64,000 nucleotides of DNA, from positions 1 through 64,000 of the forward strand of contig JASWJB010000138.1 in the NCBI GenBank assembly GCA_032433595.1, written 5' to 3'. Shown piece after piece: positions 24,933 through 36,495 of the stretch (its first letter is position 1; the number at the start of each line of letters is the position of its first letter). The position numbers were made by a program, and so were the translations under genes. The notes under the pieces were generated by a model. The model made no database searches and was not told the origin of the DNA. It worked only from the letters and a program-made list of their open reading frames with translations. This stretch comes from Conoideocrella luteorostrata. Its lineage: Eukaryota; Ascomycota; Sordariomycetes; Hypocreales; Clavicipitaceae.

Positions 24933-25572
24933 GATGGAGGACGTTGCTCCCTGGTTTCGGGTTAATCGAGTCGAGAGGCGTGATAACCTTGACCTAAGAT
25001 GCCTCGCAAGAGATACACGTATTGTATTGGAGCAACGCCTCAGCTCAAGGACAAGAGCCGGCCCATCGCTGCGAGAAGTCCAGCTCAGTGCGGGCAAGCA
25101 AATAACTATACCGCAGGTGAAGGCAAAAATGCAGTAGACCTAGCCCGAAACGTGTTAGGTACCCACCAGCTATGATCAGGGGGAAAAGTACCTCCTTAGT
25201 TTTTTTCCCTCGTCAAACGCATTGGACACGTCTCTAGCTGCCGCGCTGCAGTTGTTGCATTTGACTAGCGGCAGGCTAGTTATTGTGCGTGTTATTGTGC
25301 GGGTCATCATGGATTACAGCAATCTATCAGAAATAATAGTATTATTGAAGCTGTTGATGTTGACGATAGTGAGGCTGCCCTGACGGCGGCGGCATAAATC
25401 CAGGCATAAAATGCTGTGGAGGAGGATATGCCATATAATTAGGCGTAGTATTACTGACGATAGACGTAGGAATGTATATATTGATGGTAGGCGACCCTGT
25501 GGCATATTGGGATGTTCCGTAATGCGGTATTTAAGGCTGTTGATAATGCATTGGCGGCAGCGAGACCTGTTG

Positions 25573-25632
25573 TGAGGCTCGTCGTGAGGCTTCTCCTGAG
25601 GCTTGTCGTGAGGCTTCTCCTGAGGCTTGTCG
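25573..25632. repeat. 12-bp minisatellite, five units in two alternating types
   Basis: Five contiguous 12-bp units. After a first variant unit they alternate GAGGCTTCTCCT and GAGGCTTGTCGT, giving a 24-bp higher period. In one minus-strand frame they read as KPHDKPQE repeats; in another as RQASGEAS. Multiples of three keep frames open, so the open frames here may be by-products of the array. No known protein is recognised. Confidence 0.85.
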
Positions 25633-25919
25633 TGAGACTTCAAATATCTCAATATGCTGGTTAATTCTAGTGTTAATGTTCGCTTTTGTGTTCCACTGAC
25701 TACTGCTTCCGCGGGTATTATTTAACGTTAACAATAACCTTGTGGGCAAGGCCCTTAATACACTCCCTGTAACTGATGTTGCTCTTGAAGAGGGTGCTCT
25801 CTGTGATCCTGCTGCTGTAGCTGCTATATGCTGCACTTGTTTAAGACTATCGCGAGTTCTTCCTGTTGCCGTTGTCATTGAAGACGCGTCAAATGGCCTA
25901 TTCCTAGCTCTCACCATAA

Positions 25920-26280
25920 TATTAGGATTTAGCTCGTGAGAAACTTTAATTAGGCGCCTTTCTTTATCTATTGTTTGTTTTAGCCATTAATATGTGTCAA
26001 AGTCTACTAACTATAATATACTTCTAATAGTTATAAGCGTTAAAATCGTGTGGCGGCAAGGAATTCTGTATTGCTTTGTGAATATTCTAGTATATCTTAT
26101 ACAAGGAGTTTTGCCCTTTTCTTTATCCTCTACTAGATTAATTTGCTTAATTACTTGATTAAGTGGAAATCTACTGAGTTTATGCACTAAATTCTAAAAA
26201 ATCTAGTAATTATTCTTATCTATTATGCGTGTGCTGAATTTATGTTTAAATTTCTAATTACACTATGTATAACGGTCTTG
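25920..26280. repeat. AT-rich block, probable decayed repeat
   Basis: The sequence drops to roughly 25-35% GC with many TA dinucleotides (for example 26161-26220 at 25%), against near 50% in the flanks. This is the look of repeat DNA after repeat-induced point mutation in ascomycetes. I see no terminal repeats or transposase remnant, so the source element is unknown. Confidence 0.45.
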
Positions 26281-26301
26281 TACAAGCTCTCAGATGTAGG
26301 T

Positions 26302-26948
26302 CTAGAGCTCACAGAGGTTAGTAAGGAGTACTTTTAGCACACTGTGTGATCCCTTTGTAAGGCAGGAATAACCCAGGGTTGGTGGTCCCATGGCGTCATC
26401 TTCCTTGAAATCCCCTGACTTGGAGATGAAAGTCAGGTTCTTGGCCCCATAAAGACTGAATATCGGAGATATGCCGCCAAAAATGCCACCCAGTCCACTG
26501 GACAACAGAAAAAGCCATTTCTTTGTCAGGACGGAGCGAAATTTGCGTGCGATGTGTAGAAACAATGTCGTCTGGGCGAGCCCTACCAGGTTGAGATTTC
26601 CGAGGAAGGATCTCATGTCCGGCCTGGAATTATTGAACAGAACAGGGTTGCTGGTTTCGACAAATAGACAACAACCGGCGACGAGATGCCGGCATTAAGG
26701 TAGAGCCTCCCTCCTCCCCAGCAAGAATAAAGCACAAAGTTCACATCACCACCACTACCATTACTTATTCTCTCAGTCCTGAGGAAAGTGATGGGATCTG
26801 TAAAGCCAAAAATATGGCTCTCCGAGATACTATGTCGATCCATACTCAACTGTATCTTGGCGGCCGGTCCGGCGGTCATGAAGGGTGCGAGGCCGCTTTC
26901 TCCACCAGCCCTATCTATACTGTTGAGAAAAATATTGCCAACTCTCAC
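26302..26948 (-). pseudogene. Possible decayed gene, two overlapping open frames
   Basis: Two minus-strand frames overlap: an upstream one (26613-26948) with protein-like sequence GESGLAPFMTAGPAAKIQ and FTDPITFLRTE, and a downstream one (26302-26694) with hydrophobic runs (LVGLAQTTLFLHIARKF, WLFLLSSGLGGIFGGI). A frame shift or an unplaced intron between them would make one membrane protein. I recognise no family and cannot place a credible intron in the short overlap, so it may be a frameshifted relic. It lies next to the AT-rich block, which fits decay. Confidence 0.22.
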
Positions 26949-27414
26949 TGCTTCATGTACAGTTACGTAGAAGAGACTTGACGTAGCGAATCGTTTGGTC
27001 TCTCATGGGAAAATAGCACTCTTGTGGACCTTGCTCATCCTCACATCAACGGTCCAAACACAGTACGATGCAACACTTTTTGTCCAAATCAGCTGGATAG
27101 GATGGGAAGATGTGATCCCCAATGCCCAGCTCTTCGACGTGTATATGAATACCAAAGTGGACACACGCAAGCCTTCGTCAACTGCGAACTTTGCTCTATA
27201 ACTTCGCTGCCTCCGGGTTACTGCTTTCACTTCGCCGTGATCTACCGTCAATACACGTAAGACATGATGAATTTGTTTCAACTCTTGCATTGTAAGAATA
27301 AAGTCTGAAGAGGAGGGGACTTTCTTAACATTCGTTTTCTAACCCCGCATCGCGAAAGGTCATAACCGAACTGCTCTATGTCAGAGACTACTGCTTGTGA
27401 GGGCATTCAGAGGC

Positions 27415-27426
27415 CACGTGACGTCG
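27415..27426. promoter_or_regulatory. Overlapping E-box and CRE-like site upstream of ADE17
   Basis: CACGTG (27415-27420) overlaps TGACGTCG (27419-27426) about 200 bp before the ADE17 start codon. The first matches bHLH (Cbf1/Pho4-type) sites, the second ATF/CREB-type bZIP sites. Yeast ADE17 is controlled by Bas1/Pho2 through TGACTC, a site I do not see here. Function is inference from position and motif. Confidence 0.4.
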
Positions 27427-27626
27427 TGAATCTAGCGACGCACCTCAGCCTATTGGAGGAGAGTATCGTGCAGCTAGCAAACTCTTCACTGCGGGTAACA
27501 GCGAAGCATAAGTAGGGAGGAGACCCGCCCGAGTAATAACAGACCACGAGCGATTTCACGATTGTTTTCTTGCCCCTCTCAGCTGCTACTCTCTCATTCG
27601 ATTGTTGAGATTCGGCGCGATCCATC

Positions 27627-29567
27627 ATGTCTGGAACCCAGAAGCTCGCCATCCTCTCCGTCTATAACAAGACGGGGCTGCTGGATCTCGCAAAGGGCCT
27701 GATCAAGCAGAATGTGCGCATTCTTGCGTCAGGAGGCACCTCCCGCATGATTCGCGATGCTGGCATGCCCGTCGAGTATGCTTGAGCTCTCACCTCCACT
27801 CGATTCTTGGCTTTTGCTTCGTTGCTTTTCTTACTGACGATTTTAATTTCCAAAAGGGACGTTAGCGCCATTACTAAGGCTCCCGAGATGCTGGGTGGCC
27901 GCGTCAAGACCCTGCACCCCGCCGTCCATGCCGGTATTCTCGCCCGTAACCTTGAGTCCGACGAGAAGGACCTTGCCGAGCAGGGCATCACAAAGGTCGA
28001 TTTCGTTATCTGTAACCTGTACCCCTTTAAGGACACTGTTGCCAAGATCAACGTTAGTATTCCCGAGGCCGTCGAAGAGATTGACATTGGCGGGGTCACC
28101 CTCATCCGCGCCGCTGCCAAGAACCACTCCCGAGTGACTATCCTCAGCGACCCCAACGACTATGCTAGCTTCCTGAAGGAGCTTGAGCAAGGCGAGATCA
28201 CCGAGGCAAGCCGAAACCGATATGCCCTAAAGGCATTTGAGCACACGGCCGATTACGATACCGCCATCTCTGGCTTCTTTCGCAAGGAGTACGCTAGCAA
28301 CGGCGAACAATATCTGAGCTTGCGATACGGCGCCAACCCTCACCAAAAGCCTGCTGCTGCATACACAGCCTCCGAGAAGCTGCCCTTCAAGGTTCTTTGC
28401 GGTTCTCCTGGGTATATCAACCTCCTTGACTCTTTGAACGCCTGGCCACTTGTCAAGGAGCTGAAGGAGGCTCTGGGCAAGCCCGCGGCCGCCAGCTTCA
28501 AGCATGTGTCTCCTGCCGGTGCCGCCATCGGTCTTCCTCTTACCGCAGAAGAACGCAAAGTCTACTTTGTCAACGACATTGAGGGCATTGAGACATCAGC
28601 TCTGGCTCAGGCCTACGCTCGTGCTCGGGGTGCCGACCGCATGAGCAGCTTTGGTGATGTCATTGCCCTCAGTGACATCGTTGACGTCCCCACCGCTAGC
28701 ATCATCGCCAAGGAGGTTTCCGACGGTGTCATTGCCCCCGGCTATGAGGACGCCGCCCTCGAGATTCTCAAGAAGAAGAAGGGCGGCAGATATCTCGTTC
28801 TCCAGATCGATCCCGAGTACAAACCTGCCACTACCGAAACCCGAACCGTCTACGGCATCACTCTCCAGCAGCATCGCAATGATGTCGATGTCTCGCCCAA
28901 GTCTTTCGAAACCATCGTCACGCCGAAGGACGCAGGCCCCTTGCCCGAAGACGCCGCTCGTGATCTGACCATCGCCACCATTACCTTAAAGTACACCCAG
29001 AGTAACTCTGTCTGCTATGCCGTCAATGGCCAGGTGGTTGGTCTCGGTGCCGGCCAGCAATCGCGCATTCACTGCACCCGCCTCGCCGGCGATAAGGCCG
29101 ACAACTGGTGGATGCGGTTCCACGAGCGCGTTCTCAACATCAAATGGAAGAAGGGTACGAAGCGCCCTGACAAGAGCAACGCCATTGACCTGCTCGTCAG
29201 CGGAGAGCTGCCCAAGTCTGGTGCCGAACGCGAGGCTTTTGAGGCTGTTTTTGAAGAAGTCCCTCCCGCTTTCACTGACGACGAAAGGGAAGCCTGGATG
29301 AAACAGCTCAAAAATGTCTGCGTTTCCAGCGATGCCTTTGTACGTTCGAAGTGTCCAAACTCTATGTTGCCTCTGTGGAATGTTCTAACAGTCTTTCTCT
29401 CTCTCTTGTAGTTCCCATTTATCGATAACGTCTTCCGCGCCTCCCGCTCAGGAGTCAACTATATTGCCGCCCCGAGCGGCAGCCAGAATGACGAAGCTGT
29501 TTTCGACACCGCCAATAAGCTGGGTATCACCTTTGTTCAGCAGAATATTCGCCTATTCCACCACTAA
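27627..29567 (+). CDS. ADE17: AICAR transformylase/IMP cyclohydrolase
   Basis: Bifunctional enzyme for the last two steps of de novo purine synthesis, AICAR to FAICAR (with 10-formyl-THF) and FAICAR to IMP. Three exons: 27627-27775, 27857-29339 and 29412-29567 (introns of 81 and 72 nt); 595 residues against 592 for yeast Ade17. The N-terminal MGS-like cyclohydrolase domain (about 1-190) has [28 protein letters not shown] and [16 protein letters not shown]. The transformylase domain follows with the catalytic Lys265-His266 pair in [11 protein letters not shown], plus [13 protein letters not shown] and [13 protein letters not shown]. The C-terminus ends NIRLFHH, as usual. The intron after codon 49 splits the start of the conserved GR(V/I)KTLHP region from the first strand. 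Nothing odd is seen. Confidence 0.97.
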
Positions 29568-30971
29568 GATAACTATATACCATTTATGTCCCGTACGTGC
29601 AAACAAAAGTTTAGAGAATTACAATCCATGTTGTTTTTGTTCTGCTCTCTACCTCGCTCAAGTTATTCAAGTAGACAATTTATTCTACATAATCTTATTT
29701 TACCGTAAGTCCATTATGCTGTAAGCTTCCTCCTCGGTGACATGTCCATCATGGATAAGTCATAATGAGCATTCCAGAGCTCAGCCCCTCTGCATGTCGC
29801 TGCAAACTAGTCGTTACTCTTCCAAGAGCCAGATTGGCTTTTCATATTCTCAATGCATTTAATCCCCGCTGTGTCCCTTTAGTGTCTCATGCTCAAGATA
29901 CCTCTAAAGTTACAGAGATCATTATCAAACTCTCATGATTGGATGGATTTTTCTACCCTTGTACACGCAGAACGCCACGAAACAGACCAGAAAATAGTCT
30001 TTTCTTTCATGTTCAAATATTCTGGCCTGAATAGACAGGTTGATGTCATGAGAGAACGGATCCCTAATGACTGCTCCAAAAGGGAAAGCATGGAGAGAAG
30101 TCGCATCCAGAACGTAGCATGACCGCTGCACCGCAAGTCAGACAGACTACTAGCAATAAGTGGCCAACACGGAAGGTTGCGCAGCAATAGCAAAACTTCG
30201 TTCAAAGCAAGTAGTTGCATATTTCATCACCTCGACTATGGGGTATGTCACACTGATTTGCGCACCCAACCCACACCAACCAAATAGCATGAGACGGTCA
30301 AGAGATACTTGGATTCATCAGTCAAACGCACACACTAAACAGCCTTTCCATGCATATTCTGCTCCTTTTGTACACTCGTGCCAGCTATGGACGGCAGTGA
30401 GTATCGTGTACTCCCGCAGACGTCTCGCCGCAGTGTAACCGCCATTCATGTCTGGAGTGATCAGTTCACAACAACAGCAACTCGAACAAGACTACTCCGT
30501 ATGTCGTCGGTCGACAGCAAACTGGAGTGTCGGAAATTAAATCCGAGGGCACAGGTCGTGTCATATTGCTCATGGAGCTGGCGGATACCATTCTAGCCCG
30601 CGGTTATTCCCGCCCTTTCCACGGCCAAGGAGATCTACCGGATAGTTTACATGGCAAAGCTAGCCATGCGAGATGACGCCCAACGTCGGATCAAAGCTGC
30701 ACCATGTCCTCACATCACTTTCACATTTTGGATGATTGTACGGTGTGGATGTCCGATGCCATGTCTCGTGTCGCCATCCCTGAAGCGGAAAGATAACACG
30801 GGCGAGAGAAAACCCCCACGTGGACCCGTAGTTCTCTGCTGTGCTTTCCAGGCTAGTCTCCCCATGGCTCCCACGCCCGTGGTCGGCGTTTGCCCATCGT
30901 CTGCCATGGATTGCCGATGGCCAACTAACTAGTGGCTCGTTCGTTTAGTTGGGCATTTGCAATGGTAAGAG

Positions 30972-31005
30972 TACGGACTACGACTACGGACTACGGACTA
31001 CGGAA
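30972..31005. repeat. 7-bp tandem array of TACGGAC
   Basis: Units TACGGAC, TACGAC, TACGGAC, TACGGAC and TACGGAA in a row. The unit is the arm of the palindromic TACTCCGTACGGAGTA element with one base changed, so this is either a tandem expansion of that arm or a separate microsatellite that resembles it. Confidence 0.8.
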
Positions 31006-31797
31006 TACTAGCATCAGGCGATTGCCAATAGCCGATGGCAAGCCAGCCCTCGCGCCCCAGTCCGGTCTGGTCTGGTTGGTTCGGGCAAGGATGCCTATTC
31101 GTGGAACGAGAAATTGCCAAACGCAGTATCGGCCGCCGGTTCCTGCGAGACCGATGGCGCACGTTTCTCTGGGGAGAGACGGGGGGGGACCGTTTCGCTT
31201 CGTCGCAGTCTCAACCGCGATCTAGTTAGTTAGACTGCAGATTTTTTAGGGTATCAAAGTGCCAAGTTGCGTTCCGACACGGACCGGGCAACTTTCCGAC
31301 TCTTTACTTGCCGACTCTTTGTTTCAATGAAGCACAGAGTACCGAGGAAGGACCAATACAGAGCCTGACAAAATATACCATGGATTGTACTCCGCAATAT
31401 CCGTGGGAAATTAACAGCAGCGGTGCCTTGGTATTTACAGCGCACAGCCGGCAGTTGTCAGGGATGATGAACAATGACGAATATGGAGGCTTGGAGGTCG
31501 TGTCACTCACTTAGTTAGCACCTGACACTTTGGCATCTGGCCTGCCCCGGTGCTGCGCTTCGCTGGCCTTGACCTTGGCCTTGGCGCATACCTGCTGGTA
31601 CCTACCCAGTACGTAGGGAGGGAGTAATACGGAGTACGCCTTGCCGTACGGGGTAGTTTACTCTACTCTGTACCGGATGCTTTTCCGGATGCCCTGTCGC
31701 TGTCCAACCCATCCATCCCGCTTGACAATTCAACCCATGCCAAACACTATCCAGCCGCGCAGCGCATTGTGAGGAGGAGATTGATACGGCTAGTCTG

Positions 31798-31813
31798 TAC
31801 TCCGTACGGAGTA
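31798..31813. repeat. Perfect TACTCCGTACGGAGTA palindrome
   Basis: One of two perfect 16-bp copies of the dispersed palindromic element found in this window; the other is at 48677-48692. It is followed within 15 bp by partial arms (GGAGTA, CCGTAC). It lies in a gene-poor tract. Confidence 0.9.
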
Positions 31814-33073
31814 TGGAGTACCCCGTACCTAATGCACGTTCCTAGGACCGAGGGTCAACCAAGAGCGAAGGAGCGGGATGGTGATTGTGAGACACCGCAG
31901 CAGGCTACTTTGCACTTCGAACTGCGTCTCTAAGTACAATAGGATTCCGCAAGTACAATAGAGAATGCGAGCAGAGGACACCAGACGCCAACTGGCAGGA
32001 AAGAGCGTTGGTGCGCATAATGGCGATCCTCAGCGTTGTGGAACCTGTGGCCAACTCCATAAACGGTTTTCAGGCAAGACCACAGGACCAACAGCGACCC
32101 TCCTTTCCCCCGTCTGATCTGTAAGTTGCGTCGTGCGTGCATGCTGCGAACGAGCAGGGTGCCGTGGATTACGGACCTGTTGGGCCACTTGCAGCCCATC
32201 CCATCACCATTCATGACCACAACCGGCCTTGGCTACCACCTTTCATACCTTCATGCGGCCTTTTCATCCACATCCAGCCCTATTCATGTGTACAATATTG
32301 TCCATGCTCAACAATATTGGTAGTTGTGTCGGCATGATAGCCAGCCAAGACGGAGAGCCATTCGTTCGATGCCGTGACCGTTCTTTGCAAAGTTCGGTAG
32401 TCCAGTTTCTCATCCATGTCGTCGATGAAGAAAAAAGCAAGACCCGACGCATTGGCTGGCCCCTGCTGCATGCAGGTTGATCATGCTTGATGGACAAGGT
32501 GGCAGGCAAGGCTTGTCTCGAGGCCACGGACTACCAATGTAGGTAAAGCGCGAGAAATAAAGCGCTCGACACAGGCGTCTCACATTGGATGGCATCATGA
32601 CTGAGAGAGTGCTTGTTGGGTGTCCCTTCTAAAGTTGTCCGTCATCACCGCAGCATGGCCGCAAAATAAGGTAGCCCAGATCGAAGCCTTTGCCGTTCAG
32701 TACGGAGCACAATATTGCTGCACTACATGTACATACGGGCGGGCGGGCAGACACCAAAAAAAGGTAGTATTCAGATATCCACACTGCATATCCAGTCGTC
32801 CGCTCATGTAGTGGCACACTTCCAACTCACCGGTATGGGCGTTCCACTGCAGGCCTGTACCATTCATTCGCCGATGGGACCGAGTGCGGGAGTTCTGACG
32901 CTGGAAGTCGACTGGAAGTTTGGAACGACACCCCCCCTCGTCCTCCACTCCCCCCTCCTTCTCCTTCAGTATTGTGCAAGATACTCCGTACTCTAGCCTG
33001 GTCTGGTGAGGATGGCAAATGGCAAAGTAGTGCCGAGTCAAGACCCGCCCTGACATGCTTTTCTTTCTTTTGC

Positions 33074-33096
33074 TACTCCGTACAGAGTACGGAGTA
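33074..33096. repeat. Inverted repeat of the CTCCGTA element with 3-nt loop
   Basis: The arms TACTCCGTAC (33074-33083) and GTACGGAGTA (33087-33096) are perfect reverse complements separated by AGA. This is a hairpin-capable version of the palindromic element, about 700 bp upstream of the gluconokinase start. Confidence 0.9.
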
Positions 33097-33806
33097 TTAA
33101 CTACTCTTTGGACATGTAACGGCGGATGTGAGCCCGGTACCCAGTTAGCGTGAGCAACAGTTGGCGCTTGTTCCCCTTGCCCTTGTTCCACTTGGGCTTC
33201 CATGGAGATTTGGCTTGGTGGTTTCGCACCTTGACTCCATAGTTTGCGTTTGCTCACTTTTCCGGCGGCGTTTAGAGTCGAGTCTTCCGGTACCAGCTTT
33301 AATAAACTAGACATTTCCGCTCTTCTTCCGACGAGTTACACCTTCTTACTTTCTTGTCCTTCCTCTATCACGACTCCCAATCTGGTTTCCGATTCGCGAC
33401 TCTTCCAACCTTCCCATTTGCTGATCTTCCGTATTAGTCCATTAGCCGCGCCTTCGACTTGAAAACTCTGTCCCGCTCTCGTAACTTCGCTTTACAACCT
33501 TGGCTATTTCGCATACTACATATTTTATACGTTGCAGCGTTTGTGGAGTTTGTTGCCCCAACTATTCGTTCCCCTTTGCGATTACGTTGATTTATATCGG
33601 TTGGCAACTGGTGGCGTTACTGTCCCGGCACACTTCACACCGACTACTTGACTGCTTACCAACCTACTTCACAAATACGGTTGAATTCTTTCGGCTCAAA
33701 TTACTTTGGAACCTCCACTCGCCGCTTACAGCCACTGTCACTACTGTTGCTGCAGCTGTTTGAACAATTGCCGCCCGCGACCACCCTCCGTCTTATACTC
33801 GACGAA

Positions 33807-34580
33807 ATGTTGTCCTACGATAGCGCAGTGCCTAATGGGCAAGACAGCCCGTCGTCGGGACCATTGCCTGTGCCCTCTGCAAAGCCCATGTCGACGTCTG
33901 CTGCTGGAACCATTGCGACTAGTGGCCATGGTCAGGTTCAACGTCAGCATCAGCACCATCTCTGGTTGGTTACGGGCCCTGCAGGGTGCGGCAAGACGAC
34001 TGTGGCAGAGCATCTGGCCAATGCGCTCAGCATTCCTTATATCGAGGGCGACCTGGTATGTGTTGGATTAAAGCCATCTCGACCATCCCACTCGAAAACA
34101 GCCGGCGGCTGGCAGATTCATGTAACCCACTAACACCATGCATAGTACCATCCCCAGGCCAACATCGACAAGATGAGCGGCGGTATCCCACTCACTGATT
34201 CCGATCGCTGGGATTGGCTCACCGAGCTGCGCAAACAGTCCAACAGTCGAATCAACAGTGGTGCAGATGGTGTCGTCGTGGCTTGTTCCGCTCTCAAATT
34301 GAAGTACAGAGATGTCATCAGGGTCGCCGCCTACTACGACCGTACGCTTCTGGTCCACTTCATCTTTCTCCATGCGCCCCAGGAGCTGTTGTTGAAGCGC
34401 GTTGCAGAGCGGAAAGGCCACTATATGGGCGCCAATATGGTAAAGAGTCAATTCGATATTCTCGAACGCCCAAGGGAGGATGAAGTCGATGTCATTACCA
34501 TTGACGCCAGCCAGGACTCGGATGAGGTCAAGCAAGACGCCCTCGAAAAAGTGCAGGCCGCACTTGCCGCCAACATGTAA
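33807..34580 (+). CDS. Gluconokinase
   Basis: Phosphorylates D-gluconate to 6-phosphogluconate and so feeds the pentose phosphate pathway. Exons 33807-34055 and 34146-34580 flank a 90-nt intron (GTATGT donor, TAG acceptor); 227 residues. The first 50 residues are Ser/Pro/Gln-rich and look disordered; a start at the later Met (residue 29) is possible and would give a length nearer bacterial GntK (about 175). The P-loop GPAGCGKTT is at 57-65. The spliced junction rebuilds the family signature IEGDLYHPQANIDKMSGGIPLTDSDRW, which binds gluconate. VVACSALKLKYRD, HFIFLHAPQELLLKRVAERKGHYM and SQFDILERP follow in the usual order. The intron lies inside the signature, which confirms the splice sites. 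Confidence 0.94.
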
Positions 34581-36495
34581 ATTACAGATGTGCTGCGAAG
34601 TTAGAGAGTCTGGCAATGTTGCCTCGTTAGAGACTTCCCAGACGGCTCGTCTCCTTGCGTTAAACACACCTCTCCAGGCTGGGTTAGGTGTTTGCTTCAT
34701 CGAAGTCTTGGGCAACGGTGTTTGTGTTAATCTTTGTTTTTATTACAGCGATTTGTTCGCAACTCTCTCCCAGAGAGGAGAGGAGGGGATATATTATGTT
34801 GGCGTGTTTTGTCCGTTGGCGTTTTGTGAGTTGGAGTCTTTCGAATTATGACGGCCGAGCGGCAACTGGAATAACTTCCACACATTGGGAAGCCTTACTA
34901 CAAACAATAGATGTCTTTTGGGTAAAGATGTACAGTCTGCAAGGACCGCCAGCTTCGGTGAGCCTCTTCGGCGAACTGATTAGACTGGATTATCTGGGTA
35001 GTCATTTGGGGCTTTTAGAATACGACCTATGGGGTAGATGGGATGGGGAAAGCAATGATCAAACTGTCTAGCGGCCGGGCCGCATGTTGAACCTGCCGCA
35101 CAACGACTTGATTCTCAGCTACAGGGATTAATATGCAGATTAATGGTGAATGAACTGCTCGGGGAATTTGAGGCATGTTAAGACACCCTTGTCCGGCTTT
35201 GTGTCATCCCGCCTGCAGAAGAGTGAGTTAGTTGGTCGTGCAGGAGTGACAGTTGTTCATCACGGAAGACGTATGAGTCCATGTGCCCAGAGCAAGCACA
35301 TGTGGTTCCATTGAACAAGACAGGGCATGGAGCTGCTCGGTTCTTTTTTTGGGGGGAGTGGTCTCATGCCCAACGTCGTATGCATATTTTCCTGCCCAGA
35401 ATAAGAAGATTGCTTCTCTTCTCGTATTCCGCTCCCCGGATTTATCCTTTGCGGGGGGGCGGCTGATCCCGTGCTATTCGCTGCAAAGGTGCCGATTGAT
35501 GCCTTACCCTGCAGAGAGTGCTTTGAACGAAGTAACGATGACAGTCACATTATGTAGCAGGAGAAATGAGGGAAAGATGCAGGATGATGGGGAGGCTGAA
35601 TATACGGTGTACATAAAGATGAGGAGGGGAAGGGACAGGGGGGGTGTTGGGATATCAAGGGTGTAGGATTGATATGTTGTGCGTGCATATCTTGTAGCCA
35701 CAGCTATTGATGACTGAGAGGCTGAGCGCTCTTCTTATATGTGCCACGCCTATGGTTTTAGAAGAATAAGGATAGCCTTAAATTTATTTACTGTGTCTCC
35801 TAGCTTGTGACTGGAAATTTACGCTGTTCAATGAAGGAACTACTATTAATCTGCTGGGCAAGAGTGGTGGGATTGCTGCTGCTGCCGTTACTGTTGCTGT
35901 CGCTTCCCTTGTTGTATGCAGATTAGCGCACACAGGAGATGCTTAATTAGTGTGGGTTGAGAACGAGCCCCCCCCCCAAAATCCTTCACTTGTGCGTATG
36001 TATAACCATGGTCAGCTGCATGGCAAGCCGTTTGTTCCGTTCCGCAAAAAGAACAACCTTGCAGCTCCCTCGCCATGGGCAACACGAGCACCGAATAACG
36101 TGATCCATGTTCAATTTGAAGTACACACGTCCATCAAATAAATTACCCAGCCGGGCATGTCGTGCTCTCTGCTACCCGCATGCCTGCTTGCCTGCTCCTG
36201 CCTGCAGGTATGGCAAGCGCGTGAATAATATTTGGGCAGGAATAAAATAAGCACAAAGGGGTCTTTCTATGAAGGGCTGCTTTCCGCTTCATAAGATGGG
36301 AATTTAATCACGGCCGCCGACACAGGGAAGGCCGAAAATGTTCCTTCTACTTGGCGATATTCGTCGCACTAGAACCGGGGAATAATAAGCACTTGGGCAA
36401 TGATGACGGCAAGCCTTATGCTTTTGTAGTAGTTCTAATTTTTTTTGGTTTCTTCGTTTAATAGTATCCATATTGCCCCAAATTCATATCTGCAA
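34581..36495. other. Convergent spacer between gluconokinase and the E2 gene
   Basis: 1.9 kb between facing stops. It contains homopolymer runs (T-run near 35344, G-run near 35352, C-run near 35971) and purine-rich DNA around 35560-35660. Open frames on either strand (for example 34688-35071) lack domains. No RNA gene recognised. Confidence 0.4.

Larger units (their letters stand above)
24933..27626. other. Accessory spacer, AT-rich decayed tract
   Basis: 2.7 kb between the divergent hutH and ADE17 genes. From the hutH side it holds an Arg-rich open leader (24933-25139), a 12-bp tandem array (25573-25632), an AT-rich block (about 25920-26280; two sampled 60-base lines are 25% and 33% GC), a pair of overlapping open frames on the minus strand (26302-26948) and the ADE17 promoter. 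The AT block and the broken frames look like decayed repeat or gene sequence. Confidence 0.5.
29568..33806. other. 4.2-kb gene-poor tract rich in TACTCCGTA palindromes
   Basis: No convincing gene between ADE17 and gluconokinase. TACTCCGTA/TACGGAGTA elements occur near 30493, 31629, 31798 (perfect 16-bp palindrome), 32982 and 33074, with a 7-bp tandem form at 30972-31005. The longest open frame (32697-33314 minus, 205 codons) runs through two of these elements and has no domain. The last 500 bp is pyrimidine-rich, probably the gluconokinase 5' leader. Confidence 0.5.

Noticed and set aside
25573..25632. CRISPR-like array
   Set aside because: The units are contiguous 12-mers without spacers; this is a minisatellite in a eukaryotic genome.
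32697..33314. A 205-codon minus-strand open frame in the gene-poor tract
   Set aside because: No domain, unnatural composition, and it runs through two copies of the palindromic element. Most likely chance.
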